Made by a program: the position numbers and the translations under genes. A stretch of 28,357 bases of DNA from Candidatus Segatella intestinihominis (GTDB lineage Bacteria; Bacteroidota; Bacteroidia; Bacteroidales; Bacteroidaceae): positions 1-28,357 of the forward strand of contig URLG01000032.1 in assembly GCA_900548535.1 (NCBI GenBank), given 5' to 3'. Below are positions 7,594 through 14,819 of the stretch, piece after piece. Every line of letters starts with the position of its first letter. The first letter of the stretch is position 1. The notes beneath the pieces are model-generated. The model worked only from the letters and a program-made list of their open reading frames with translations. It did not search any database and was not told the DNA's origin.

Positions 7594-8127
7594 ATGAAAA
7601 GAGTACGTTGCCCGAAATGCGATAATTTCATCACCTTCGACGAGACTAAGTACCAGGCTGGTCAGAGCCTCGTGTTCGTTTGCCCTAATTGCAACAAGCA
7701 GTTTGGCATCCGCATGGGCGTATCCAAGCTCCGCGAAACTCGCAAGGAGGAGAAGCTGGACGAGAACGCCAATGAGAACGGGGTGGGCTCCATCGTAGTC
7801 ATCGAGAACGTATTCGCATACAAGCAAGTCATCCCACTGCAGATGGGCGACAACATCATCGGCAGATATATGAAGAATAGCGGCATCAACTGCCCTATCG
7901 AGACCGTGGACCCAAGCGTAGATATGAACCACTGTGTCATCAACGTGAGCCGCGACAAGAAGGGCAAGCTGAAGTATGTGCTCCGTGACGGTCCAAGCTA
8001 TACGGGCACCTTCGTGGACAATGAGATTCTGGGCGACCGTGAGCGCCGTGTCATCGAGGACGGCACCCTCTTCACCATTGGCGCCACCTCCATCATCCTT
8101 CGCACAGCCGACAGCGAAGAGGAGTAA
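7594..8127 (+). CDS. zinc-ribbon and FHA domain protein
   Basis: The 177-residue protein starts with a zinc ribbon (CPKC at residues 6-9, CPNC at 30-33; MJ0042-like). A degenerate forkhead-associated domain follows (about 75-175: MGDNIIGRYMKNSG, SVDMNHCVINV, GTFVDNEIL, EDGTLFTIGATSIILR). FHA domains read phosphothreonine on partner proteins, so a signalling or scaffold role is likely. The usual SR.H motif appears as S-V-D-M-N-H, so the binding residues are partly changed. It lies 68 bases after the HU-SPOR gene on the same strand and may be cotranscribed; no kinase gene is in the window. Confidence 0.85.
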   Translation: MKRVRCPKCDNFITFDETKYQAGQSLVFVCPNCNKQFGIRMGVSKLRETRKEEKLDENANENGVGSIVVIENVFAYKQVIPLQMGDNIIGRYMKNSGINCPIETVDPSVDMNHCVINVSRDKKGKLKYVLRDGPSYTGTFVDNEILGDRERRVIEDGTLFTIGATSIILRTADSEEE

Positions 8128-8161
8128 AAAAGACATTTACCGAAAAAAACATAGAAAAACG

Positions 8162-8193
8162 CGTCTTTATAGTCTCTTTAGATTATAAAGACG
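8162..8193 (+). terminator. hairpin after the FHA gene, probable terminator
   Basis: A stem of up to 14 bp (CGTCTTTATA with TATAAAGACG plus four inner pairs) has a 4-base loop. One pair is G-U on the plus strand, favouring a plus-strand RNA. The T run after it is weak, so termination is likely but not certain. Confidence 0.55.
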
Positions 8194-8287
8194 TATAAAT
8201 ATACCATTTATCCTTACTTTCTGAAAGAAATATTCGATATTTCGTAATCTTTTTGATAATATTTTCTTTAAATTGAAAGAAAATATG

Positions 8288-8295
8288 TACCTTTG
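8288..8295 (+). promoter_or_regulatory. TAnnTTTG promoter element for the his operon
   Basis: TACCTTTG lies 74 bases before hisH; no clear TTG is at the right distance. The predicted leader (about 8299-8369) holds ACGTTAG twice (8335 region and just before the ATG) but no obvious leader peptide rich in histidine codons. Confidence 0.6.
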
Positions 8296-8369
8296 CATCT
8301 GTAAACAGGAACAACCATTAGGTTTTCTCTAGAATTACGTTAGAAATATAACAAAAATAACGTTAGGTT

Positions 8370-8999
8370 ATGGATGTAGCAATCGTAAAATACAATGCCG
8401 GGAATATCTATTCCGTGGTCAATGCGATGAAGCGTTTGGGTATCGAGCCTGTGCTCACCGATGATGCCGAGATGCTCCAGAAGGCAGACCGTGTGCTCTT
8501 CCCAGGACAGGGGCAGGCAAAGGAAGCCATGGATTATATCAAGGCTCACCAGCTGGACCAAGTGATCAAGAATCTCAAGCAGCCCGTACTGGGCATCTGC
8601 GTGGGACAGCAATTGCTGTGCCGACATTCCGAGGAAGGCAACGTAGACTGCATTGGCATCTTTGACGTAGACGTGAAGCGATTTCTGCCTCAGAAGCACG
8701 AAGACAAGGTACCTGCCATGGGATGGAACGAGATTTATGACCTGAAGACTCCACTCTACAAGGGCTTTGGCAATCAAGCAGACGCCTCTGCCCCTGCCAT
8801 CGAATCCTTGCAACACCCCTATTCCTATTTCGTGCACAGCTATTACGTGCCGCTCTGCGAGGAGACCGTCGCCACGGCCGATTACATTCTCCCCTACAGT
8901 GCATCGCTCCACAAGGACAATTTCTACACCTGCCAATTCCACCCAGAGAAGAGCGGAAAGGTGGGAGAACAGATATTGAAGAACTTTTTGGAATTATAA
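8370..8999 (+). CDS. hisH: imidazole glycerol phosphate synthase, glutaminase subunit HisH
   Basis: The 209-residue class I glutamine amidotransferase supplies ammonia from glutamine to HisF in step five of histidine synthesis. The catalytic triad is visible: Cys77 in GICVGQQLL, and His191 and Glu193 in CQFHPEKSG. FPGQGQA near residue 44 is the usual oxyanion-side motif (FPGVG in many homologues). It is the first gene of a hisH-hisA-hisF-hisIE cluster with HisA 18 bases downstream. Length is normal. The earlier pathway genes (hisG, D, C, B) are not in the window. Confidence 0.95.
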   Translation: MDVAIVKYNAGNIYSVVNAMKRLGIEPVLTDDAEMLQKADRVLFPGQGQAKEAMDYIKAHQLDQVIKNLKQPVLGICVGQQLLCRHSEEGNVDCIGIFDVDVKRFLPQKHEDKVPAMGWNEIYDLKTPLYKGFGNQADASAPAIESLQHPYSYFVHSYYVPLCEETVATADYILPYSASLHKDNFYTCQFHPEKSGKVGEQILKNFLEL

Positions 9000-9017
9000 G
9001 ACGAAGACAAGATAAAG

Positions 9018-9740
9018 ATGAAGATAGAATTAATACCAGCCATCGACTTGATCAATGGGCAGTGCGTGCGCCTCACCAAGGGCGACTACGACCAGAAGAA
9101 GGTGTATAACGACAACCCTGCCGAAGTGGCAAAACACTTTGAGAAGTTGGGCTTTAAGCGCCTGCACGTGGTAGACCTCGACGGAGCCAAGTCAAAGCAT
9201 ATCGTGAATGATGCGGTATTGAAGGCCATCACCACTGAGACCCATCTGGTAGTAGACTTTGGCGGAGGCATCAAGACCGAAGAGGACATCGAGAAAGCCT
9301 TTGCCGCTGGCGCCTCCATGGTAACTGTGGGCAGCATCGCCGTTACCCATCCAGAGCTCTTCCTGCAATGGTTGGATAAATATGGTGCCGACAAACTCAT
9401 CTTGGGCGCTGACGTGAGAAATGGCAAGATTTCTATCAATGGATGGAAAGAGGATTCTTCGGAAGACCTGCTGCCCTTCCTCAAGCAATATATAGATAAG
9501 GGCGTGAAGAATGTGCTCTGCACCGAGATTAGCAAGGACGGCACATTGCAAGGTCCTGCCATCGACCTATATAAAGAGGTGATGGCTGCCTACCCTCAGT
9601 TGCACCTCATCGCCTCGGGCGGTGTATCCTGCAATGAAGACATCCTGGCACTTGAAGCCGCAGGCATCCCAGCCGTGGTATTCGGCAAGGCTTTCTATGA
9701 GGGAAAAATAAAGGTAGAAGAGTTAGAAGTTAGAAGTTAG
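9018..9740 (+). CDS. hisA: ProFAR isomerase HisA
   Basis: The 240-residue TIM-barrel enzyme isomerises the ProFAR aminoaldose to the aminoketose PRFAR, the fourth histidine step. Motifs include IPAIDLINGQCVRLTKGDY (catalytic Asp in the first strand), VVDLDGAK, FGGGIKTEEDIEKAFAAGA, LGADVRNGKISINGW, the second-half catalytic region TEISKDGTLQGP, and ASGGVSCNEDI. The last codons (LEVRS and the stop) lie inside a 7-bp repeat array that continues into the intergenic region. The tail sequence is therefore a product of the repeat and is probably not functional. Confidence 0.95.
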   Translation: MKIELIPAIDLINGQCVRLTKGDYDQKKVYNDNPAEVAKHFEKLGFKRLHVVDLDGAKSKHIVNDAVLKAITTETHLVVDFGGGIKTEEDIEKAFAAGASMVTVGSIAVTHPELFLQWLDKYGADKLILGADVRNGKISINGWKEDSSEDLLPFLKQYIDKGVKNVLCTEISKDGTLQGPAIDLYKEVMAAYPQLHLIASGGVSCNEDILALEAAGIPAVVFGKAFYEGKIKVEELEVRS

Positions 9741-9769
9741 GAGTTAGAAGTTAGGAGTTAGGAGTTAAG
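9721..9769 (+). repeat. heptamer array AGTTAGR (seven units) across the hisA stop
   Basis: Seven 7-bp units follow one another (AGTTAGA or AGTTAGG, the last AGTTAAG). The first two and a half are coding and supply the TAG stop of hisA at 9738-9740. A unit gained or lost upstream of the stop would change the reading frame of the tail. Confidence 0.85.
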
Positions 9770-9833
9770 AATTGCCTCACGGTTACAAGGGCGTAAGCCT
9801 AATTATTAATTCTTAATTATAAATTATTAATTA
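9765..9833 (+). repeat. 69-bp AT-rich intergenic repeat, copy 1 (hisA-hisF)
   Basis: This copy runs from TTAAGAATTGCCTCAC to a TTATTAATTA-type end and matches the copy at 10638-10706 at all but two positions. It contains the inverted pair TTAAGAATT / AATTCTTAA, able to form a stem across the GC-richer centre (CAAGGGCGTAAGCC). Confidence 0.9.
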
Positions 9834-9841
9834 TAATAGCG

Positions 9842-10624
9842 ATGGTTGAACAAAACAGAAGAAGGAAGGGCTTGGCTAAGCGAATCGTTCCCTGCCTCGA
9901 CGTGAAGAATGGCGAGACGGTGAAGGGAACCAACTTCGTGAACCTACGCAGCGCAGGCGACCCTGTGGAACTGGGCAAGGCATACAGCGACGCAGGCGCC
10001 GATGAGCTTGTTTTCCTCGACATCACAGCTAGTTACGAGGAGCGCAAGACCTTTACCGACATGGTAACTCGAGTGGCTGCCGAAATCAACATCCCATTCA
10101 CAGTGGGCGGTGGCATCAACGAGCTCAAGGACGTGGACAGACTGCTCAATGCCGGCGCCGACAAGGTGAGCATCAACAGTGCCGCCATCCGACATCCCGA
10201 GCTCATCAACGAGATAGCCAACCATTATGGCTCGCAGGTTTGCGTTTGCGCCATTGACGCCCGATATGACGAGGACGGATGGCACTGCTACGTGAAAGGC
10301 GGCAGAGAGAGAGTGGAACTGGGACTGTTTGACTGGGCTAAGGAAGTAGCTGACCGTGGCGCTGGCGAGATACTCTTCACCAGCATGGATCATGACGGCG
10401 TGAAGCAAGGCTTTGCAAACGAAGCCCTCGCCCGCCTGGCAGAGGAGGTTAGCATCCCTATCATCGCATCAGGTGGAGCCGGCAAGATGGAGCACTTTCG
10501 TGATGCCTTCACCTTGGGCAAGGCAGATGCAGCACTGGCAGCCAGCGTGTTCCACTTTGGAGAGATAGCTATCCCCGACCTCAAGAAATACTTGAGAGAA
10601 GAGGGAATCAATGTTAGAATATAA
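9842..10624 (+). CDS. hisF: imidazole glycerol phosphate synthase, cyclase subunit HisF
   Basis: The 260-residue TIM-barrel subunit uses ammonia channelled from HisH to make imidazole glycerol phosphate and AICAR. Key segments: RIVPCLDVKNGETVKGTNF (catalytic Asp in strand 1), LVFLDITASYEER, PFTVGGGINELKDVDRLLNAGADKVSINSAA, CVCAIDARYDEDG, the second catalytic Asp region TSMDHDGVKQGF, and IIASGGAGKMEHF. It is slightly longer than typical because of a basic N-terminal lead (VEQNRRRKGLAK). The ATG at 9842 follows the first 69-bp repeat by eight bases; a later start at the conserved region is possible. Confidence 0.95.
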   Translation: MVEQNRRRKGLAKRIVPCLDVKNGETVKGTNFVNLRSAGDPVELGKAYSDAGADELVFLDITASYEERKTFTDMVTRVAAEINIPFTVGGGINELKDVDRLLNAGADKVSINSAAIRHPELINEIANHYGSQVCVCAIDARYDEDGWHCYVKGGRERVELGLFDWAKEVADRGAGEILFTSMDHDGVKQGFANEALARLAEEVSIPIIASGGAGKMEHFRDAFTLGKADAALAASVFHFGEIAIPDLKKYLREEGINVRI

Positions 10625-10637
10625 AGAATGAAATGAA

Positions 10638-10706
10638 TTAAGAATTGCCTCACAGTAACAAGGGCGTAAGCCTAATTATTAATTCTTAATTATAAATTAT
10701 TAATTA
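10638..10706 (+). repeat. 69-bp AT-rich intergenic repeat, copy 2 (hisF-hisIE)
   Basis: This is the second copy of the element at 9765-9833, in the same orientation and the same relative position just before a his gene start. The two differences lie in the CACGGTTACAAG / CACAGTAACAAG part. Related AT-rich text without the centre also precedes the biotin carrier (3081-3112) and lysC (12127-12155). Confidence 0.9.
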
Positions 10707-10715
10707 AATAAAACG

Positions 10716-11363
10716 ATGGAAATAGATTTTGAAAAAATGGGCGGACTTGTTCCTGCCATCATCCAGGACGCTGCAACCAAAAACGTCTTGATGCTCGGCT
10801 TCATGAACAAGGAAGCATACGATAAAACAATAGAGACCAAGAAGGTAACATTCTGGAGCCGCTCCCGCAATTGTCTTTGGACCAAGGGCGAGACTTCAGG
10901 CAACTTCCTCAACATGGTGAGCATTCAGAACGACTGCGACAACGACACCTTATTAATAAAGGTACACCCAGACGGACCAACCTGCCACAAGGGCACCGAC
11001 ACCTGCTGGGCAGAGGAGAACACCCTGAACCCTATCCTCTTCCTCTCAGAGTTGCAAGACTTCATCAACAAGCGCCATGAGGAGATGCCAGAAGGTAGCT
11101 ACACCACCAGTCTCTTTAAGAAAGGCGTTAACAAGATGGCGCAAAAAGTTGGAGAAGAAGCAGTTGAGACTATCATCGAAGCCACCAACGGCAACGATGA
11201 CAAGCTCATCTATGAATCTTCAGACCTCCTCTACCACCTCATCGTATTGCTCACCAGCAAGGGCTTGAGAATAGAGGATGTAGCCAAGGAGCTCCAGGTG
11301 CGCCACGACCCTGACTGGGACAAGAAGCGCCGAGTAGCCAAGAGCAAGGGAGAAATGAAGTAA
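10716..11363 (+). CDS. hisIE: bifunctional PR-AMP cyclohydrolase / PR-ATP pyrophosphatase
   Basis: The 215-residue fusion catalyses histidine steps two and three. The N-terminal HisI part (about 1-110) has TFWSRSRNCLWTKGETSGN and the metal-binding region QNDCDNDTLLIKV with PDGPTCHKGTDTCW. The C-terminal HisE part (about 115-215) has the MazG-like helical motif KVGEEAVETIIEA and ESSDLLYHLIVLL. The fusion is the usual form in Bacteroidota. It is the last his gene of the cluster, followed after a short heptamer array by an FtsE-like ATPase. Confidence 0.95.
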   Translation: MEIDFEKMGGLVPAIIQDAATKNVLMLGFMNKEAYDKTIETKKVTFWSRSRNCLWTKGETSGNFLNMVSIQNDCDNDTLLIKVHPDGPTCHKGTDTCWAEENTLNPILFLSELQDFINKRHEEMPEGSYTTSLFKKGVNKMAQKVGEEAVETIIEATNGNDDKLIYESSDLLYHLIVLLTSKGLRIEDVAKELQVRHDPDWDKKRRVAKSKGEMK

Positions 11364-11376
11364 AGAAGAATGTTAT

Positions 11377-11400
11377 CATTCAACATTCAACACTCAACAT
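11377..11400 (+). repeat. heptamer array CATTCAA (three units and a half)
   Basis: CATTCAA, CATTCAA, CACTCAA and CAT follow one another between hisIE and the FtsE-like gene, nine bases before the latter's ATG. Confidence 0.7.
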
Positions 11401-11409
11401 GGAATAAAG

Positions 11410-12126
11410 ATGTTAATAGATTATCAAAACGTAAGCATATATCAAGCCGACAAGTGCATCCTCAAGGACGTCAACTTCCATATTGACGAAGGCGAGTTTG
11501 CCTATCTCATCGGCAAGGTGGGCTCTGGTAAGAGTTCACTCCTGAAAACCCTTTACTGCGAGCTCGACCTCGTGGAGGGCGAAACAGAGAAAGCGGAGAT
11601 TCTGGGACGTGACCTCAAGACCATCAAGCGCAAGGAGATACCTGCCCTGCGCAAGGAACTGGGCATCATCTTCCAGGACTTCCAGTTGCTCCACGACCGC
11701 ACCGTGAGAAAGAACTTCGAGTTTGTGCTCAAGGCCACGGGCTGGAAAGGCAAGAAAGATATCCAGAAGCGCATAGAGGAAGTGCTCAACGAGGTGGGCA
11801 TGATCGAGAAAATCGACAAGATGCCTCATGAGCTCTCAGGTGGAGAGCAGCAGCGTGTGGCAATAGCTCGCGCCATCCTCAACAACCCAAAGATCATCAT
11901 CGCCGATGAGCCTACGGGCAATCTGGACCCAGAGACGGCAAGCCACATCGTGAGCCTCCTGAAGGACATCACCAAGCAAGGCACTGCCGTGGTCATGACC
12001 ACCCACAACATACCGATGCTCGACAAGTTTCCAGGCATCGTGTATCGCTGCAAGGAAGGTGTGCTCTATGACGTAACCAATGAGTACAACCACATCGACC
12101 TCTCGGAAGATGGAGAGGAAAACTAA
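11410..12126 (+). CDS. ftsE: FtsE-like ABC transporter ATP-binding protein
   Basis: The 238-residue ABC ATPase has Walker A GKVGSGKS (35-42), the Q-loop region GIIFQDFQLLHDRTVRKNFEF, the signature LSGGEQQRVAIARA, Walker B IIIADEPTGNLD, and the H-loop in VVMTTHNIPML. The FQDFQLLHDRTV.NV-like stretch is characteristic of the FtsE/MacB/LolD group, and FtsE is the best match by length and motifs. FtsE with FtsX controls septal peptidoglycan hydrolases. No ftsX or other membrane partner is adjacent, so the partner must be encoded elsewhere; a LolD-like or other role cannot be excluded. It lies between the histidine and lysine genes. Confidence 0.85.
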   Translation: MLIDYQNVSIYQADKCILKDVNFHIDEGEFAYLIGKVGSGKSSLLKTLYCELDLVEGETEKAEILGRDLKTIKRKEIPALRKELGIIFQDFQLLHDRTVRKNFEFVLKATGWKGKKDIQKRIEEVLNEVGMIEKIDKMPHELSGGEQQRVAIARAILNNPKIIIADEPTGNLDPETASHIVSLLKDITKQGTAVVMTTHNIPMLDKFPGIVYRCKEGVLYDVTNEYNHIDLSEDGEEN

Positions 12127-12166
12127 ATTCAATTAAGAATTATTAATTATTAAAAATATTACGACT

Positions 12167-13486
12167 ATGAAGGTAATGAAATTTGGAGGTACATCCGTAG
12201 GCTCACCAGAGCGCATGAAGGGAGTAGCCTCTTTGATTACAGAATCAGGCGAGCCAACATTCGTTGTGCTCTCTGCCATGAGTGGTACAACTAACTCTCT
12301 CGTTGAGATCTCTGACTATCTCTACAAGAAAAACCCAGAGGGTGCCAACGAGGTAATCAACAACTTGGAGAAGAAATACATGCAGCACGTGGAGGATCTC
12401 TACTCTACAGACGAGATGAAGAAGACCACACGTGAGTTTTTGCAGGGCGAGTTCAATTATCTCCGCTCTTTCACCAAGGATCTCTTCACTTCATTCGAGG
12501 AGAAGAGCATCGTGGCACAGGGCGAGATCATGAGCACCAACATGGTTGTAAACTACTTGAATGAACAGGGCATAAAGGCAGTATTACTCAGTGCATTGGA
12601 CTTCATGCGCACAGACAAGAACGCAGAGCCAGACCCACAATATATCAAGGAGAAGCTCGCTGCCACCATGGAGCAGAACCAGGGCTATCAGATCTATATC
12701 ACACAGGGCTTCATCTGCCGCAACGCTTATGGCGAGGTAGACAACTTGCAGCGTGGTGGTAGCGATTATACCGCATCGCTCATCGGTGCTGCCCTCCCTG
12801 CTGACGAGATTCAGATCTGGACCGACATCGACGGTATGCATAATAACGACCCTCGTGTAGTGGAGCACACAGAGGCTGTACATCAGCTCAACTTCGAGGA
12901 GGCTGCCGAGTTGGCTTACTTCGGAGCCAAGATTCTCCACCCTACTTGCGTTCAGCCTGCCAAGTATGCTGGCATCCCTGTTCGCCTCAAGAACACCATG
13001 GACCCTAAGGCTGATGGCACCATCATCGACAATGTCATCGTACGTGGCAAGATCAAGGCTGTGGCTGCCAAGGACAACATCACTGCCATCAAGATCAAGA
13101 GTAGCCGCATGTTGCTCGCCACTGGTTTCTTGCGCAAGGTATTCGAAATCTTCGAGAGCTACCAGACTCCTATCGACATGATTGCAACTTCAGAGGTAGG
13201 TGTGAGCATGAGTATCGATAACGACGCTCACCTCAACGACATTGTCAACGAGCTCAAGAAGTATGGTACTGTAACCGTAGATTCTGACATGTGCATCATC
13301 TGCGTGGTAGGTGACTTGGATTGGAGCAACGTAGGATTCGAGACTCTCGCTACCGATGCGATGAAGAACATCCCAGTGCGCATGATCTCATACGGTGGTT
13401 CTAACTACAACATCTCTTTCCTCATCAGAGAGAAGGACAAGAAGCAGGCATTGCAGAACTTGAGCAACGTATTGTTCGAGAAGTAA
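12167..13486 (+). CDS. lysC: aspartate kinase
   Basis: The 439-residue monofunctional aspartokinase phosphorylates aspartate in the first step toward lysine, threonine and methionine. The N-terminal kinase domain starts with MKVMKFGGTSVGS and includes TQGFICRN, RGGSDYTASLIGAAL and the WTDIDGMHNNDPRVV substrate-binding region. Two C-terminal ACT-like segments (about 300-439) would bind a feedback amino acid: IKIKSSRMLLATGFLRKVFEIFE and later ISYGGSNYNISFLI. It is followed by an 18-bp hairpin and then lysA, which makes a lysine-biosynthesis pair. No lysine riboswitch is recognisable in the 40 bases upstream. Confidence 0.93.
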   Translation: MKVMKFGGTSVGSPERMKGVASLITESGEPTFVVLSAMSGTTNSLVEISDYLYKKNPEGANEVINNLEKKYMQHVEDLYSTDEMKKTTREFLQGEFNYLRSFTKDLFTSFEEKSIVAQGEIMSTNMVVNYLNEQGIKAVLLSALDFMRTDKNAEPDPQYIKEKLAATMEQNQGYQIYITQGFICRNAYGEVDNLQRGGSDYTASLIGAALPADEIQIWTDIDGMHNNDPRVVEHTEAVHQLNFEEAAELAYFGAKILHPTCVQPAKYAGIPVRLKNTMDPKADGTIIDNVIVRGKIKAVAAKDNITAIKIKSSRMLLATGFLRKVFEIFESYQTPIDMIATSEVGVSMSIDNDAHLNDIVNELKKYGTVTVDSDMCIICVVGDLDWSNVGFETLATDAMKNIPVRMISYGGSNYNISFLIREKDKKQALQNLSNVLFEK

Positions 13487-13493
13487 CACATAT

Positions 13494-13537
13494 ATCTATA
13501 TATCCGCCCCCAGGAATGAGGGGGCGGATATATAGAT
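13494..13537 (+). other. perfect 18-bp hairpin between lysC and lysA
   Basis: Positions 13494-13511 pair without mismatch to 13520-13537 (ATCTATATATCCGCCCCC and its complement) around an 8-base loop. No T run follows. It may end or attenuate transcription, protect the lysC mRNA 3' end, or be a processing site; the sequence alone does not decide. Confidence 0.8.
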
Positions 13538-13587
13538 GATTCTAATTTTAACTATAACAAACATAACGATTTAAGGAAAATAGCGAA

Positions 13588-14748
13588 ATGAAAGGTACAT
13601 TTCCGATAGAAAAGTTTCAGGAGACACAGACTCCGTTCTACTATTACGACACAACCCTCTTGCGTCAGACCCTCAAGACTATCAATGAGGAGGCTGGCAA
13701 GCACCCTGGATTTGAGGTTCACTATGCCGTAAAGGCTAATGCCAACCCTAAGGTGCTCGGCATCATCTGCCAAGCTGGTTTGGGTGCCGACTGCGTGAGC
13801 GGAGGTGAGATTCAGGCTGCCATCAATGCCGGATTCCCTGCTAGCAAGATAGTATATGCTGGCGTGGGCAAGAGCGACTGGGAGATTAATCTCGGTTTGG
13901 AGAAGGGCATCTTCTGCTTCAATGTAGAGAGCATCCCTGAGCTGGAAATCATCAACGAACTTGCCGAGAAGATGGACAAGACTGCACAAGTATGCTTCCG
14001 CATCAACCCTAATGTGGGTGCTCACACGCACGCCAACATCACCACAGGTCTTGCCGAAAACAAGTTTGGCATCGCCATGAAAGATATGGAAAGCGTCATC
14101 GAGGAAGCTCAGCAGATGAAGAACATCAAGTTCCTAGGTTTGCACTTCCACATTGGTAGTCAGATACTTGACATGGGCGACTTCGAGGCTCTCTGCAATC
14201 GCATCAATGAATTGCAGGACCAGTTGGAGAGCCATCACATCGTGGTGAAGAACATCAATGTGGGCGGTGGCTTAGGCATCGACTATAACCACCCTAACCG
14301 TGTGCCAGTACCAGACTTCAAGGCATACTTCGACACTTACGCCAAGCATCTCAAGCTGCGTGAGGGTCAGAAGTTGCACTTCGAGTTGGGTCGCGCCGTA
14401 GTGGCCCAGATGGGTTCGCTCATCACCAAGGTGCTCTATGTAAAGCAGGGCACAGCCAAGCAGTTTGCCATCGTTGATGCCGGCATGACCGACCTCATCC
14501 GCCCAGCCCTCTATCAGGCATACCACAAGATTGAAAATATCTCTAGCGATGAGCCAGAGGAGACATACGATGTAGTAGGTCCTATCTGCGAGTCAAGCGA
14601 TGTGTTTGCCAAGGCAATCGACATCAACAAGGCCCATCGTGGCGACCTCATCGCCCTCCGCTCAGCCGGAGCTTACGGTGAGATTATGGCGAGCCAATAC
14701 AACTGCCGCCAGTTGCCTAAGGGCTACATCACTGAAGACTTTTCATAA
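13588..14748 (+). CDS. lysA: diaminopimelate decarboxylase
   Basis: The 386-residue fold-III PLP enzyme decarboxylates meso-diaminopimelate to lysine, the final step of lysine synthesis. The PLP lysine is Lys49 in HYAVKANANP. Other family landmarks are HFHIGSQ, the phosphate-binding glycines in NVGGGLGIDY, FELGRAVVAQMG, and the CESSDVFAK motif whose Cys contributes to the active site across the dimer. The length fits the shorter Bacteroidota form. It lies about 100 bases after lysC and is followed by two copies of the AGTTAGR heptamer. Confidence 0.95.
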   Translation: MKGTFPIEKFQETQTPFYYYDTTLLRQTLKTINEEAGKHPGFEVHYAVKANANPKVLGIICQAGLGADCVSGGEIQAAINAGFPASKIVYAGVGKSDWEINLGLEKGIFCFNVESIPELEIINELAEKMDKTAQVCFRINPNVGAHTHANITTGLAENKFGIAMKDMESVIEEAQQMKNIKFLGLHFHIGSQILDMGDFEALCNRINELQDQLESHHIVVKNINVGGGLGIDYNHPNRVPVPDFKAYFDTYAKHLKLREGQKLHFELGRAVVAQMGSLITKVLYVKQGTAKQFAIVDAGMTDLIRPALYQAYHKIENISSDEPEETYDVVGPICESSDVFAKAIDINKAHRGDLIALRSAGAYGEIMASQYNCRQLPKGYITEDFS

Positions 14749-14749
14749 A

Positions 14750-14763
14750 AGTTAGGAGTTAGA
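14750..14763 (+). repeat. two AGTTAGR heptamers after lysA
   Basis: AGTTAGG and AGTTAGA follow the lysA stop directly, with a related GGGAGTTGG slightly further on. The unit is the same as in the hisA-hisF array. Confidence 0.55.
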
Positions 14764-14819
14764 GAACATTGGGAGTTGGAATCATCTTCCGCTCCCGATT
14801 ATTTACGAGAAAAAGAACT

